Source: Ancylostoma caninum (lineage: Eukaryota > Nematoda > Chromadorea > Rhabditida > Ancylostomatidae). Taken from it: a stretch of DNA of 64,000 nucleotides. Location: contig JBAJFG010000475.1 in NCBI GenBank assembly GCA_037903475.1, positions 1,302,001 through 1,366,000 of the forward strand. The letters run 5' to 3'. Within the stretch, counting starts at the first letter, position 1; every line of letters begins with the position of its first letter. Both the position numbers and the translations under genes were made by a program. Below are positions 40,401 through 53,056 of this stretch, one piece after another. The notes under the pieces were generated by a model, which searched no databases, had not been told where the DNA came from, and saw nothing but the letters and a program-made list of their open reading frames with translations.

Positions 40401-41935
40401 ATGCGAAGCACAGGAGTCAGAAGGCGTCGGCTTCCAAAATTACGACATATCACGTCAAGGCAAAACAACTTGCCTGTATAATGACCCAAGCCCAGTCGAG
40501 AAATTATTCCAGGAAGCCATTTCGATTCCATGCAGGGACGCACTTAGTGGCGGAACAAAAACGAATAAACTATCAATTTTCGGCGTTCTCGGAAATCCAC
40601 AGAGCTATGGGACGACAAATTACCCACAAGGACACCCAAGAAGAAATGGAACGAGGAAGAAAAACTAAAATTCAAAATCGTTTCGTGAAAAGACCTAATT
40701 AGAAATTTCTAATGGCGTTACAACAAGAAATAGAGTGAGGGTAAAGAGAAGAGGCATTTTAGGCTGGATAACTGGCCAGTCAAAATGGTTGGCGAATGAG
40801 TATAAGACTTGAATCAATATTAGGTTCCTCAGGAATCTTCTGGAATAGACCTAAGCTTGAAAAAGCTATCCATTTCGAACCCTCCAAGCAAACTCACTTT
40901 CCCTGCATCTCATAAACTTGCGAAACTAAGCGGTTTCTGAAGAAGTGGCAGAGGAGGGTCGCCTCCTATGGCAAAATAATGTCCTGAGCTTTTTGTTGCA
41001 AGCCTTAACGAACCTTGATAGATCTCATACTTGGGACGAATTAAAACCGAATAGTTTTGTTACTCTAATCAACAGATTAGGAATTAATTCAAACATCCAC
41101 TTATTCGAGGATGAGAAAGCACTGGAGTTCTTCTTCTCTTTTGCACGACACTCTATTGGTCTCCAGTGTTGCAACATTCGGATTTTCCATTAAGTATCTA
41201 TTTTCATAATATTTTTGCTTTTGAATATGGAATATTTCGAATAAATTGGAAAATCGCATTTTCCAACATTAGGGACCAATGTAGCGCTGTATGAGAGAGA
41301 AGAAGAGCTTGAGTGCCTTCTAATTCTCGAATATCTGGTTTTTATTCGGTCCCAAGTACAATAGATCAATTGTAAAAACTTACGAAATAGCTTAGTAATA
41401 AAAACCGACGAATCAGTAAGGGTTACAGTCAGGGCTATCCCATGTATCCACCAGTTAAGCTGCCAAGTTAGTGAACGAGAGGATAGCTGAGCCTTATCTC
41501 GCAAGGATTATAGGCCAAAGAAGGAGTTGTGAGTAGAAAGGACTCAACAGAAATGACTTTTAGCTGTGTAAATGGAATGCAGCCTATACAAAAAGCACAA
41601 AATTCTGAAGAAAATATTCTGAAGTTGTAGTGAAAAATGTAAGCTAAGACAGTATTTAGCAAAACGTCTGTATAGCAGAGGAATCAAAAAGGCACAAAAT
41701 CTGGCATTCCAGACACTTTTTCGCCCGAAATTCCATTTTTCTGCTTAAAAGCAGTAATATCCCCCTAGGAATGTGCGACGCATTCGCACCCTAGTGAGCA
41801 TAAATCAGAGGCAAATCTGCTCACCAACCATAGCTTCGATCTTCTATCTTCTACCTTCTATTAGTATACAAGAATGACAAGCGGGACAGCAGTGTGGTGT
41901 AGGTGGGACAAACAGGAGAGGAGGGAAAACACGTG

Positions 41936-42126
41936 AGAGCCTGGGGATACAAACTGAATCGGCGCCTTTTTCCGCCTCGTTCGCCTCGACGAATCGATAC
42001 CGGAGAGCCGTCGTCGTCGCCGCTGTCGACGACGTTGCTAATAATGAGTCCGGCGATGGCAATTCTGAAGCGATGTGGCACCCGGCGGAAAACAATGCCA
42101 CCCGTGAGCACCATCATCATGTCCAC
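41936..42126 (-). other. Candidate coding exon with hydrophobic segment, unassigned
   Basis: Minus-strand open frame starting MDMMMVLTGGIVFRR, with a second apolar stretch (IAIAGLIISNVV), then an Asp/Arg-rich part ending GGKRRRFSLYPQALT just before a GTGTTTTC donor-like site. The frame stays open upstream of the Met to about 42207. RRRFS resembles a PKA-type site. It lies inside the proposed long pde-3 intron on the same strand, so it could be an alternative first exon. The same DNA is also open on the + strand (41903-42328), so coding status is unproven. Confidence 0.35.
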
Positions 42127-43457
42127 GAATCCAGATGTTATAAAATCGCAGCCGCGGAAGCGCAGTAGCCCGATTTGCCCTAGCGCAGCATTGCAGAGAG
42201 CTTTGCAACATTATTTTGGCGTGTGGAGCGAGGGAGGAGCCGCAAGGAAGCCGAGAAGACTGCGAGGAAGCGCCGAAGCACGGAAGAAGCCGAAGACTGC
42301 CTTGTCGGCTCCTACCTCAGCCCTCTAACGGCACATAATTGCCTCACTTAATGGTAAAAGATTCAGTAGCCGAGTCGCGCACGTCACCGCTCTCTCACTG
42401 AGAAAAATGATATTCTGCTATAGAAGTTCCGAAGAACACCCGCATTTCTGAAAGGTGAAGACGATTCCGGGCAGGAACGTATCCTACCAATTTGTTGTCC
42501 TGACGATTTTTTCGGCTCCTATAATCAAACCCAGCGACGTATTTCGCCTTAATCTCAAAAGATATGAACCAGATGACTTCACTATTACAACGGTTTCATG
42601 GATATTTTCGTCAGACATACGAGGAAACGACTTAGGAAGCGCCAAGTCTACGTCAGCACCCATTCCTGGAGGGCAAACAACTCAGAATTTGCAAATGTTG
42701 ACATAACTTTGCAGGACCCAAAAATAACACCAGCAGGGACGTCAAGACAAGTGTCGAGTGCAGTGTAACTTCAAATTAGAATAATGAACGTGGGACCAAG
42801 GTTTGAATAAGCTTCTACTTTTGAGACATCGCTTTTCCCTAAGTCTAAGCATAAAAACGGGAAAGATTCCTGCAGATATCGCTCTGAAGATGCATAAGCA
42901 GGCTCAGCAACAGTTAAGGGAGACAAATGTATACATATAGGCTCTGTCAACTCTTTCGATAGGCATAATTGCACCGCAAAAGCCAAGAGATGAGGAAATT
43001 TAAAAATCCAACAGCAAACAATTTTTCTCGAAACACATAGTTATAAATGAAAATTCTACTTTGCCCCATAAAAACCCTTCCTGTGTCAGAAGCAAGGACT
43101 ACGGAAAGCTGAGTGGAGGTGACGAAGCCGGCATGCACGCAGTTGCCGAAGATTTTGTGGCACAATTTCATTTGTTAGTGGATGGATTTAAAATTTCTCA
43201 GACTAGTAGAGGGAGCCTTGCTCTTCAAAGTCCACTGAAAAGAAATCAGAAACTCTGTACTACGGATAGACCAAGGGAATTGAAACCAGTCTCCATTTTT
43301 TCAGTAGTAGAAAGGAATATTCTGGATGAATAAAATGCCGTGTGAAATGATCATCTTCTATCAAAAGACATGGAAACCTCTATTGGTTTCTTTTGGAGTT
43401 TCTTAGAGAGGAATGGTCATTGAGACGCTCCAAAGAGAAGTTATGCTTCATATTAGA

Positions 43458-43548
43458 TGAGCAGGAGATTCCAGAGGTCGGGACGTGCTCACCTTTTTGC
43501 ATCATCTGCTTCATGAAACTCTGATCGTCTGCGCATACACATTTTGCA
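43458..43548 (-). repeat. Dispersed repeat, member 2
   Basis: Reverse-complement partner of 34478-34560; contains GAGATTCCAGAGGTCGGGAC and GCATCATCTG. Confidence 0.6.
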
Positions 43549-43983
43549 ATGAAATCAACATTCTCACTATTGCATTCAATGATTTAGTTGAGTGACCATC
43601 TTTCATTGCGGAGCTTCGAGCAGACGACGGCTTCTGTCAGTTCTCCGCCCAACGTGGAAGAATTTATAGATCTTTCCAGATTCTACAATCTAGAAGTCGT
43701 AGGATACAAGCAGGAAATTGCCTTGTCATTCTGAAGCATGACGGAGCAATGTCGAGAGCGGAGCCGGAACTGATCAACATGGACAATCGAAAACCGGGAA
43801 TCGGCTCTACGTTGCACTACCCCGAAAAAGTCTTTCTGTCGTATCATCTTGCGTCTCCATAATAGGACCGAGGTCCATTCCTTCTTTTCAGCGGAGGCGG
43901 ACTTTTCTGAGCAGCTCACTTTGCGAATTATCCAAGAAAAATACTCCTATAGGCAGCTTAAATACAAAACTTAGGCGAAATAC

Positions 43984-44084
43984 CTGCTCGATCGGGGTCG
44001 ACACGGTTCGGCGGCGATCGTCGGTAGGCCGGTCGCACTGGTTACGGTGGAAAAGGTGATGTTTGACACCCGAGGCTTCGAAGT
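43984..44084 (-). CDS. pde-3: Upstream pde-3 exon with conserved PDE3 linker motif
   Basis: A 101-nt exon with a TTTTTTAG acceptor and a CAG/GTATTT donor. In phase 0 it reads RVSNITFSTVTSATGLPT, followed by an acidic then Arg/Ser-rich end (PCRPRSS). This matches the Ser/Thr-rich SATGLPT segment found between the membrane region and the catalytic domain in PDE3B. It ends in phase 2, which is what the candidate exon at 32110-32296 needs. If joined, the intron is about 11.7 kb and carries transposon copies. A second frame is also open through the exon, but the motif match favours phase 0. Confidence 0.7.
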
Positions 44085-45336
44085 CTAAAAAACAACAATT
44101 TGAATGAAATTCCAACCGAAGATCTTCTTCATCTCCCCCCAACTGTCATTACTTGGGTAAATGCTATTTCGCCGTCAGCAGAAGAGAGGCACTCATCCCT
44201 ATTATGATATTTCACACATCATCCTATAGCACGGAAAACAACTATTATTTGTGTTGAAACACTGTTAAATAACGTGAGAACATCCTGCAGGGCACAAATT
44301 GTGTCAGCTGCCGAGCGCTAGGATCCAATTTTATACTTATGGACCACGTAAATTGTTTTCCTCCCGTGAGAAAACATCCGTGTTCGGTGGAGTTGTGGGT
44401 TGTTAGCGATTTTTCGAAATTTTTCCCAATTTTCGTGGTAGCTGGCAAGTTTTTGAAAACCCACTGTTACAATTGTATTATTTTCCTTTCAACTGCAAAT
44501 AGCAGTTCATGGTAAATGGAAGGAAATATCTCTTAATTTTGTAACGGTACGAAAATCCCATCGCACATGATTAAGAGCTACCAAAAACGAAAGCGACATT
44601 AGTCTCGAGGGTTGCGAAGCAAATTCCAAAACGCTAGGTTCATCTGAATACAAGTGTAAGTTCATCTAAATCTGGATACAAGTATCCTCCATCCATATTT
44701 AGCTGCTTATCGGCAGAGAAATGTTTTCCAACACTTCCACTTCCTCATTTTCACTCCGGAATGTTGGGGAATATTGGTCAGATATTCTGTTGAATTATGA
44801 AATCATATAGCTTTTTAGAACCGATACCTCATTTCACACTCAAGTATTTGTTCGTTCGTATTGCTCCTTTTTTATAGCATGGATATCCTTATTCGCAAGG
44901 AATTTCCTTTTTTCTTCGTGACTATGGAAATTTAAAACGCTTTGCCTCCTGCAAGCGTAATAAACCTATACCTATACCTATTCGTGTTGATCTTGGTTGG
45001 AAATTTAGGACTATGCATGTATGGATAGATTTAAGAGACCAAATTTTCCGCGGCTACTACCTCTCAGTATTGCTGTCCATAGATAAAAATCTATAGAGGC
45101 ACACAAGTTACATACTCCTACAGATGACTGCGCTGGACGGATATGGTAGCTACATACAGAATAAGTAGCATGCAGTATGTAGGTAGAAAAGAGAGCCGTA
45201 TATTTACATAATTCAAAAGGGGCTTGTACACTGGAAGGGTACCTTCTATTCCACTTGTTCCCCTCTAATCCGAACCTCGCGTGCTAATTAAACCACTTTT
45301 CACATACTACGCACCTGATTGCTGATAGAAAACAGA

Positions 45337-45478
45337 GCTAGGATTCATGAAACGATAATCAAACAAACCGGGCTAGCGTGATTGGCTAAGTGTTGACTAC
45401 ATAGTGTTAAGAGACGCAGACGGCAAAAGTTGCTTTGCTAGCCTGGGTTTGCTTGGTTATCGTTTCATGAATCCCAGC
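45337..45478. mobile_element. 142-bp MITE with 42-bp terminal inverted repeats
   Basis: Left arm begins GCTAGGATTCATGAAACGAT and the right arm ends with its near-exact inverse; about 38 of 42 positions pair. The loop is about 58 bp. No coding capacity. It lies in the proposed intron between pde-3 exons at 43984-44084 and 47305-47598. Confidence 0.8.
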
Positions 45479-45904
45479 CAAGGTGCTTGCAGTGAGCTGG
45501 CAGTAGTAGTGGAAGGCGATGAACACGAAAAACAAAACATTTGCGCCACGAACCTCCAACACTAGCTGATGACCGGAGATGGAGACCATGAGCATCGCTG
45601 GGACCTAGGCCACCCCTTAGCTCAATGGGGTCCAAAACCTTGGCAATGGAAGAATAAAATGCAACGTAGCGACGTGGATGCGATGCGAGGAGGCGAATCC
45701 AGAATTTAACGCCCCCCAGAAAGTGTTGATTGAGCTCGATAGGCCGTCCATACAAGGCAAACACAGGAAGGTCCACACAGCGAAAACATGTGTGGGGAAG
45801 CCGTGGCGGGGATGGCTTTCCGGAAAAACCGAGCTGCTCGGCACATTTGAGGTCTGATCGAGCAGTTTCAAGCAGAGCCGCAAGGCAGGGCACGAATTCA
45901 TCAA
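45465..45904 (-). other. Minus-strand region open in two to three frames, hydrophobic products
   Basis: Two overlapping frames are open here: one gives an apolar product (FAVWTFLCLPCMDGL, FILPLPRFW), another gives a more mixed protein. A third frame nearby reads MLMVSISGHQLVLEV followed by an apolar helix (LFFVFIAFHYY). Vertebrate PDE3 proteins have several N-terminal membrane segments and this lies in the right direction, but I could not assemble splice sites into a consistent exon. Its low end overlaps the 142-bp MITE at 45337-45478. Confidence 0.2.
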
Positions 45905-47304
45905 TCCGCCTCTAAATACATACGGTAGCCAGCTTTGTCTAATGTAAAATTCGTTTCCTGGAATGAAGCACTTCCGGAATATTCGGAACTTGTTCAGAGA
46001 GTACGACTTTTCTGAGAAGCGAAAGAGCCTTACAGCTTTTCATTCCTTTCCTCCAAAGCTGTACTAACTGACTTTTGTACTCCGACCATCAGCTTCGACT
46101 TAATCAAGATCGCATATCCAAACTGGAAAATATCCAGCAGATTTCCGGAATAACCAAAGAATCTACGAATAGTATTAAAGGCGGAACTTTCGTATACAAA
46201 ATCTCGAAAGGATATATTCAGTTCATCTCGAGTGTCTTTCCGCAACCGCTCCTATCGAATTTAAATATTATATTTAGTAAGAATAAGAGAATGAACAATA
46301 TTCAACATTGTCTTTATAGGAGATTCAATTTTCAACAAATACATCCTTAAGCAAATAGTATTACGTGTGAGAGTGCATTCAATATTCTATATCTACCCCT
46401 CATCAAACACTGCGAATAAGTTCGTTGGTTTAAAAGCACAGCCCAGGAAATCATGTTCGTGCGTCCTATGTGCGTTATGTGTGTGCATTATGTTAATACG
46501 GGGGACCCTTTTTCCTCTGGTCCATAGAACCTTTCACAACGAAGTGACTAGGGTCCTTTATGGAGGTAAGAGCGTGACGAACATTGCGTCCGAATGAGAA
46601 GGAAGCCTAACTGATTTTCTGGAAGTGAAATAGATATTTTTGTATTTATTTATTTAAAGTGCGTTCGAAAGTAGACTCATTTTGAACTAAGTTTTCAATT
46701 TTCAGCAATAACGCTATGATGCATATTACGACTAAGGAGCTTCGAAGTAAAAAAAAAAGAAAAATTGGCAATTTATGATGTGGATATCTTTACTAAAAAT
46801 TTAGCTCAATTTATTAACTTGTTTACAAACTTTGTCTACATCTTTGCAACTTTACAAACCTTGCACCTCTTTCTGAAGTCTGAATTTCATTGTCTACATA
46901 TTTCAGCCTATTTGCTGTCTTCAGCTATCATCAGACAGCAAAAAAACTGATCACTTCTTATTTCTAATGCAAAGGTACCACCCTAGCGCTCCGATAATCG
47001 CAGCGATTCCCGCTCGGCGATCGATTCGCATCTTTTCTACAATCGAAATCAACTCCACTGCCAGTTAATTTTTTATTCATTTCATTTTCAACTGCCGTGC
47101 TCTGGACACACCCCGAGCTGAGAAACACGGTAATATGTTATGGAAACAGGATCACATGTCGCCTCTCACCCCCACAGTAGCTCGAATTCCACAGCTGCCG
47201 GATACGAACCCCGTAGATGGGAAACATAACGGCTGCAAGGACATCACCGCTGTGCTAATAGCCGCGTGGATAAAAATAGAAGTTTACTGAATGTAGATGT
47301 TTAC

Positions 47305-47598
47305 CTGCGGCGATTCGGCTTCGAGGCATGTTTGAATGCACTTGTGGGCCTTGCTATCCAAACCGAAAACTTTGGCAAATTTTTTTCGAAACAGTGCTGA
47401 GTAGATTAGGGTGTCTGAGTGCCGCGACGAGCGGGTGCCGTCTGTCGGAGTCGTTTTCAACATCGCATCTGCAGAGAAGCACTCTTCAACAAAAAGCGCG
47501 TCTTTGAGAGAGGATACGAGGTCGAGAGAGGAGTTCTTCACGTCTAATGAGGAGGCTACAGAAGGAGCGAAAAGTGACAGAATTGGATCGCGACGGCT
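47305..47598 (-). CDS. pde-3: Probable further upstream exon of pde-3 (98 codons)
   Basis: A 294-nt open exon with a good acceptor (CATCTCAG) and donor (CAG/GTAAAC), phase 0 at both ends. The phase allows direct joining to the exon at 43984-44084. The product starts SRRDPILSLF, has Ser-rich segments (SSLDLVSSLKDALF) and ends in a basic then acidic stretch (KAHKCIQTCLEAESPQ). No domain was recognised. Membership of pde-3 is inferred only from strand, order and phase; it could belong to another minus-strand gene. Confidence 0.45.
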
Positions 47599-49036
47599 CT
47601 GAGATGAATCAAAGTTTCTTCACAACAGTAACATAAAAGCACGAGAGGCGCGAATCAGGTGGCTAGTGTAGATCAAACATCGTTGCCCGCTTCCCGGATG
47701 GCAGGCGGCAAAGCCTAACAACACTTTGTGAAAAATGTCAACAGCCCCACAGCCCCTCATCAAAGCAGCTTCCGCCGCTGTGATTTATAAAAAAAACCTA
47801 CTGAATGTTCTTTAAAAAATTTGAAGTAGCGTAGCACACACGTTTCTCTTTTTGTTACTAGTAATTCACCAATCTTTTTCGTGAGCAATTTTCCGTGAAC
47901 TAGCCTAATTTCACGAGCTAAATCCAGAACAGCCACCTGGGCCGTGATCCCTTCACTACCCTAGTTCAAGATCCACATAATTCAAAAGCTGTTCTCAAAT
48001 ATTTAAATATTTTCGCAACACTTGCATCCCCCTACAATCGGTGGCAAATCCTCTTTTCAAGTCAGGCTAAAGTCGTTTCCGCACAAGCAAAACTCCCGCC
48101 CTTTCAAAAATCAAAACCGGCTGAGCATCCGTAGTGTATTCGCAGTTGACGCGTGAAATGACCTCATTTTCGGGACATGTAGGAACCGAGGACCTATCGC
48201 TAGAATGGGTATAATCAGGTAATGGTTATAGATAGGTCACGACGGTTTCGACAAGTATGTAACAGAGATTCTTAGTGCATAAGCACCATCCTCCCAAAAA
48301 ATCCTTAAACTTCTCCGCTTTCAGGGCTCTACAATGAAGCTGTATTCGAAGATACGGATTTTTAAAGTTTCCGTATGCTTTTATAAAATTGTTGTGAAAT
48401 AAAAATTATGAAGATCAAAAGATCGAGGAAACACTCCTAAGAAATGGAAATACACGGATTCAGAATATAAAGGAAAAAATGAGAAGTGATGAAGGAAAAA
48501 ATCGGGGATATCCGCGGTCACTCTCACACTTCAGGAAAGTTGGGCATTTCTAACAAAATGATATAAAGTTATAGATATAGATATAGCGTGAGCTGCATTC
48601 GCATCTGCATCAGAATTTCCGAAGGATTTGTTGGTGTACTAGATGAGCATAGTCTTCAGGGTACATATCCACCTTATTTCTACTCGAATGGGATGAAAGG
48701 ACTGTACTAACCAGATAAATGGACTCCAAATTCACCATTTAGGAAAATTGGGCACTTCTAACAGGATAATCCAACGAGTATGTATATAAAAGTAATTGCT
48801 AGAATCACTTATCCAACATAAATTTGTCCGAGATATATCCACCAGAGCGTTTTGTTACAGATTTTCTTTACAGCATCATAAGAGCCCTCCCCCACCTCCC
48901 TTCGTCCCGCCCACTACATCTTTAGCTCGTGTGATTTTGCATCAGGACACAGCAACTGCGCTGAAAAATGAACACTCAGTTGGATTATATTGGATAGATA
49001 CCATTGGAAAGGGGGACATACAAGGGAACTGCAAAT
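47599..49036. other. No gene recognised; spaced direct repeat
   Basis: A 31-bp direct repeat with mismatches (GGAAAGTTGGGCATTTCTAA, and GGAAAATTGGGCACTTCTAA 209 bp later) lies at about 48533 and 48742. Otherwise nothing seen. Confidence 0.45.
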
Positions 49037-49162
49037 GTACGCAGACAAGGGACGGGACCCCGGCGCGGCTCTCTTGGGCAATGACACGCGCGCTTTACAT
49101 GCTGATCGCCTGCGTCTCTGCCCGAGAGAGTCGTGCCGCGGTCCCGACCCTTGGCTGCGTAC
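49037..49162. mobile_element. GC-rich 126-bp MITE or hairpin
   Basis: GTACGCAGACAAGGGACGGG at the left has an imperfect inverse ending CCCTTGGCTGCGTAC at the right, with arms of about 45 bp and high GC content compared with the surroundings. Target duplication not clear. Confidence 0.7.
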
Positions 49163-49737
49163 TTTTGGAGTATCCTGTAACTGCTGACCTTTTCCTGCCG
49201 CGAGAAATAAATTGGATATGAACCCTGACATGTGTCATTCTCGTTCCCATTGGATTTCAGCCAGCTTCACTTGTGGCTAGGAATTGATGGATGGTACAAA
49301 CAGGTGAGACTGACGCTGGGACGAGTGAGCGCGTCATTCGTACTATGAACAGCGATCCAGAAATGAGTAAGAGTCCATGGGAGTGCGAGCTCATAGCTTG
49401 TTTCGGGGAAAACCCTCAAAAGCCAGAAAGTGAAGAAAAATCCATTCTATCCGAAAAGATTTGTACTTGAGTGTTTGAGGCTTATTCAGCAGATACAGAA
49501 ACCTCTATTCATAAGTTGAGATGAGGAAACGCCTCGTTGTATGAAACAGTCAAAGGAGAGGCAAGCACAAGCTGACACTCAGAAGGGAAAAAAATCAAAT
49601 TCATACATGCGGCGCAGAATACGTTTCCATAGGACCGAGGAATTGTACTTGGAATGAATAAAGGGAATTCATGAGTTGTAAGTCATGGCATCATGATCCT
49701 TTAGAACTGCACCAAAGTCTCTTCCAAGAAGCAATAA

Positions 49738-51286
49738 CAGGATCAAGTGTGGTGTTGGTAAAAATTCGACCCCGAGGGGACTCCCCTTGTAGACGGGAAA
49801 AAGGCGACCCCCCAGAACATTTAATTTTTTCACGTTATTAGTTATTGTAATTCAACAACTTTCAAAATATCCGGAAGATATTTTTTGGATTCAATTAATT
49901 TTTAGAATTAATTTCCCAATGTGTCGAATTCAATTAATTTTCAAAAATAATTTTTCACTTTTCAATTTTCAATTTTTATTTTTGAATCTCTAATTTTATC
50001 AACGAAACAACCAGTCAGTTGTCGCACATGTCTATGCCGCACATAAACACATTTATTATAAGCAACTGGAGTGACGCAGAAGTCGTATTCATGCACAAGC
50101 AGGACCAGGGTTCGATCACCGCCGGAGACCAATTCTTGCAAAATGGAAAAATGCATGTGGAGCAGTCTGACGTCAAGTATCTATGTGTATGAACAAAAGC
50201 AAATTCTCAGGACCCTTTACGAGCTGTGGAAGTAGCGCGCGAGTAGTGTTCTTTCACTCAGAATTAGAGTCGTACCCGTGAAGATGTATGGTTGTTTGTC
50301 ATGAATTTAAAAGGGGTTGACAGGTGACCTAGGAAAACCACTTAACTCGTTCTGCTATGGGGAAGATTTGCGCTTTCTCGCGCAGATTTTTTTATCTCAA
50401 GAGACTTGGATTATTAGGGTTAAATTTTCGTTGGTAAAAAGAAGGGAAAATTGGCATTTTTACTAACGGTTTACCATCGATTTACCAACGGAATAAAACT
50501 CGTCCCAGGTAACATTGAGAGCTGAAATTTTCCAAGAATATAGAGCTTGACTTTCTCTCTTGGAATCATATTTAAGGTTTTCTCAGCTTTAAATGTGCGC
50601 TGAAAAAGGCCATGGGAAAACAAACCTGATTTTTGGTAAGTTCAAGATTGTGGTGCTATTCTGAGGCGAATAACTTCATAATTACTTCGTATAAAGGAAC
50701 ATCTTCAAGGCTTTACAACAGAGGAAGATTTGCTCTTTCTCACGCATAGGGTTGTTTCTTACATTATCCTCTAGTTCTGTGAGGTATTGAGTGTCAACAT
50801 TCCTCAAATTTAACAAATTTTGCGGTTATGTCTTATGTGGTCTTATCGCCATAAAAACATGTCCAGCGAACGAGAAGCCGTGAGATTTCGCGTCTTATTA
50901 AGGTTTGATTCTGGGAAACCGCCTCCATAGCTTCAGAGTATCAAGTGATGTCCAAAGGTTCTAGGACACCATTCACTGAATTGCCTGTCGAGCTACATAT
51001 CTAGTGGACCCTAAGAGTCGATTTACAGCCAAATAAAACGTCCAACCTTAAGAAGAAAGTGGTCACCGACAATTTTACACTTGTTATTCATGGTACTAAG
51101 AGAAGAAGAGCTTATTGAAGTGTTTGAAAAACTACCATTCGAACTATCGAACTTGGAGCTCGCTGGTGGAAAATGAGCTTCCATACCTTGCTGTTATCAT
51201 ATTACCCTCTTCAGGCGACCCCCCCCCCCCTGTTCCCCCACAGGCGACCCCCCCCCTGGTAAATTACCATCGCACGCTTGACCCTG
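49738..51286. mobile_element. hAT-type non-autonomous element, copy B
   Basis: Ends CAGGATCAAGTGTG and CGCACGCTTGACCCTG, with perfect 8-bp direct repeats AGCAATAA at 49730-49737 and 51287-51294. Length 1549 bp, almost the same as copy A. It has the same C-rich subterminal blocks (CGACCCCCC), a B-box-like GGGTTCGATC near 50108 and repeated GGAAGATTTG motifs about 362 bp apart. No transposase was seen. Confidence 0.85.
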
Positions 51287-51294
51287 AGCAATAA

Positions 51295-52938
51295 CGACGA
51301 ACTGCGAATCGTGTTAGGTATTTTTGGAATTTTAAGAGGATTTATTCAAGTACAGAAAGGAAATGAAGTGTTGGAAATAGTATCAGTGAACTTAATGAAC
51401 CTACGAGCTCGATAGGAAATTTTTTGAAATAGGTTTGAATGGTGAAAAACTTTCCTATGAAAAAAAAACTCCCTCTATGTCGTTTTTTACATCTTTTCAA
51501 TATTGTTTAAACCTATTTTGGCACCTGTTTTCTTTCAAAAAATGGAGCCGTGACGGCGGGATGTTTGGAAAATACTGCAAAATGAGTTCGAAATCGAAAA
51601 AAAAAAACAGTCAAGAAATGTGGTCATTTGGCATTGAGCTGCTTCTAGATAAGTGGGTGAAAATGGTAAATTCCGATTACAAACGCTTTACATTATGTTA
51701 CTGATATTATTACCCTCGCATTAAATGAGGTCTAGAGTCTTGGGACCTATTCCAGAGACGTGGCATTTCGAAAAGCCTACATATAGTTCATTTCATTAGA
51801 GCTGGAGAGAAGAACCGGAGAAACAAAGTAAGTGCTAAAGTGAGTGGTATCGGAGAGAAGGCCGACAGTATGTGAAGTATTCAACCGTATTGAATCGTTG
51901 TTTTCGAAACAGGATTGTAAATGGAGATGCAAAAATTTTGCGCTGAAAGCACAAGTGAACAATTTGTGGAGGTAAGAAATGTGAACATTCGGGGAATGAA
52001 GCGAAACCATGGCAAATTTTATTAGATGCATGCGTAAGGCGCACGCATGTATTTGCGGAGGATTCACCGTGAAGATCGACACCGCAAACGCGTGAGTCCG
52101 ACTTACGTCTGAAGTGCGTCAGCGCAGCGATTGTGCCAATCCTTCATCATAAGGCACGCATCTAGTACAAATTGTCCCACTACCACTGACAGACTGCATG
52201 ATTAATGGCTAATGGAGACATAAGAACAGCATACCCGCACAAAAATGGATTGGAGGATACTTGCTAGGGATTCTTTGAAACTTGAACATTTGGCACCTGC
52301 ACATGGTTGAAAAACCAAGGAAAGCTCATGGGGGTGAGTGAACGGGCTAATTCGCAGAAACAACACGGCAACATCAGTGCGGAAATTCTGAAAAGATGTT
52401 CACTAATCATTTTTTTAAAGGTAAAGGCTGTCCACGGATACAGGGGCAGAAAATGGAGCTATGCAGAGATTTTGTTTTCAAAATGCAGATGAATATGAGA
52501 TGAGCGCACAACGAATGCAAATTATATCCAGTAAACCAGAAGTAGGATCGAGAGTCCCATCCATTAAATGGAAAACAGCAAAGGAAAATCTAGTAAAAAT
52601 CCACGAGACTTGCTGGCCGGAGGAAGCAAAGAGTAGGAACTTCCGGATACATATCTTTCTGGATGGATCCGCCAGACAGCATGATTTTTGGATATTTTTC
52701 ATTTAGCCGGCTGGATTCCAAACGAACGGCGATGTTTTCGGGTAAGAGGAAATCTGAGTTAATGATGTGAAGACCCGGGCTGGCTGCATAGCAATAAGCG
52801 GCAAGAGCTCGAAGAGCAATACTACTCCACTGCATACTGCAACTTCTATAGAAGTAATATCATGGGAAAGCCGCGGAATAGAGGCCATGCTAATCAAAAA
52901 CCTGAGCGTAGACATGTTTTGCGCACACAGGATTTCTG
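51295..52938. other. No gene recognised
   Basis: Short frames only; none with a domain. Confidence 0.4.
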
Positions 52939-53056
52939 CTTTGTTTACAGGATTACGGCGACGGAAGATTAGTGAATTCGGAAGGGCACAGCAGAAGTGG
53001 ACCACGTCAAAGACTGCGACGTGGGGCACGTCAACCTCCTCCGCAAGAAGTCGTCG
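52939..53056 (-). other. Candidate exon, unassigned
   Basis: Bounded by a CTCCGCAG acceptor and a GTAAAC donor. Open frame RRLLAEEVDVPHVAVFDVV, then an apolar Cys-containing part and a basic end (LIFRRRNP). No domain was recognised. It might be an upstream exon of the minus-strand gene or of another gene. Confidence 0.3.

Larger units (their letters stand above)
34561..43457. other. Central part of the proposed long pde-3 intron
   Basis: Apart from the exon-like frames listed separately, this is AT-rich DNA. + frames at 40010-40366 and 40213-40668 are Lys/Ser-rich with no domain. A lone GACTATACGACCG near 38576 recalls the Tc1-like terminus but has no partner. Confidence 0.4.

Noticed and set aside
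41903..42328. + strand 141-codon frame as a gene
   Set aside because: Arg/Ser/Pro-rich low-complexity product, best explained as the shadow of the GC-rich minus-strand frame or chance.
48796..49221. 141-codon + frame as a gene
   Set aside because: Its second half runs through the GC-rich MITE at 49037-49162 and the minus strand is open too.
51216..51260. Long C tracts as a telomere-like or regulatory repeat
   Set aside because: They are the subterminal C-rich blocks shared by both hAT-type copies.
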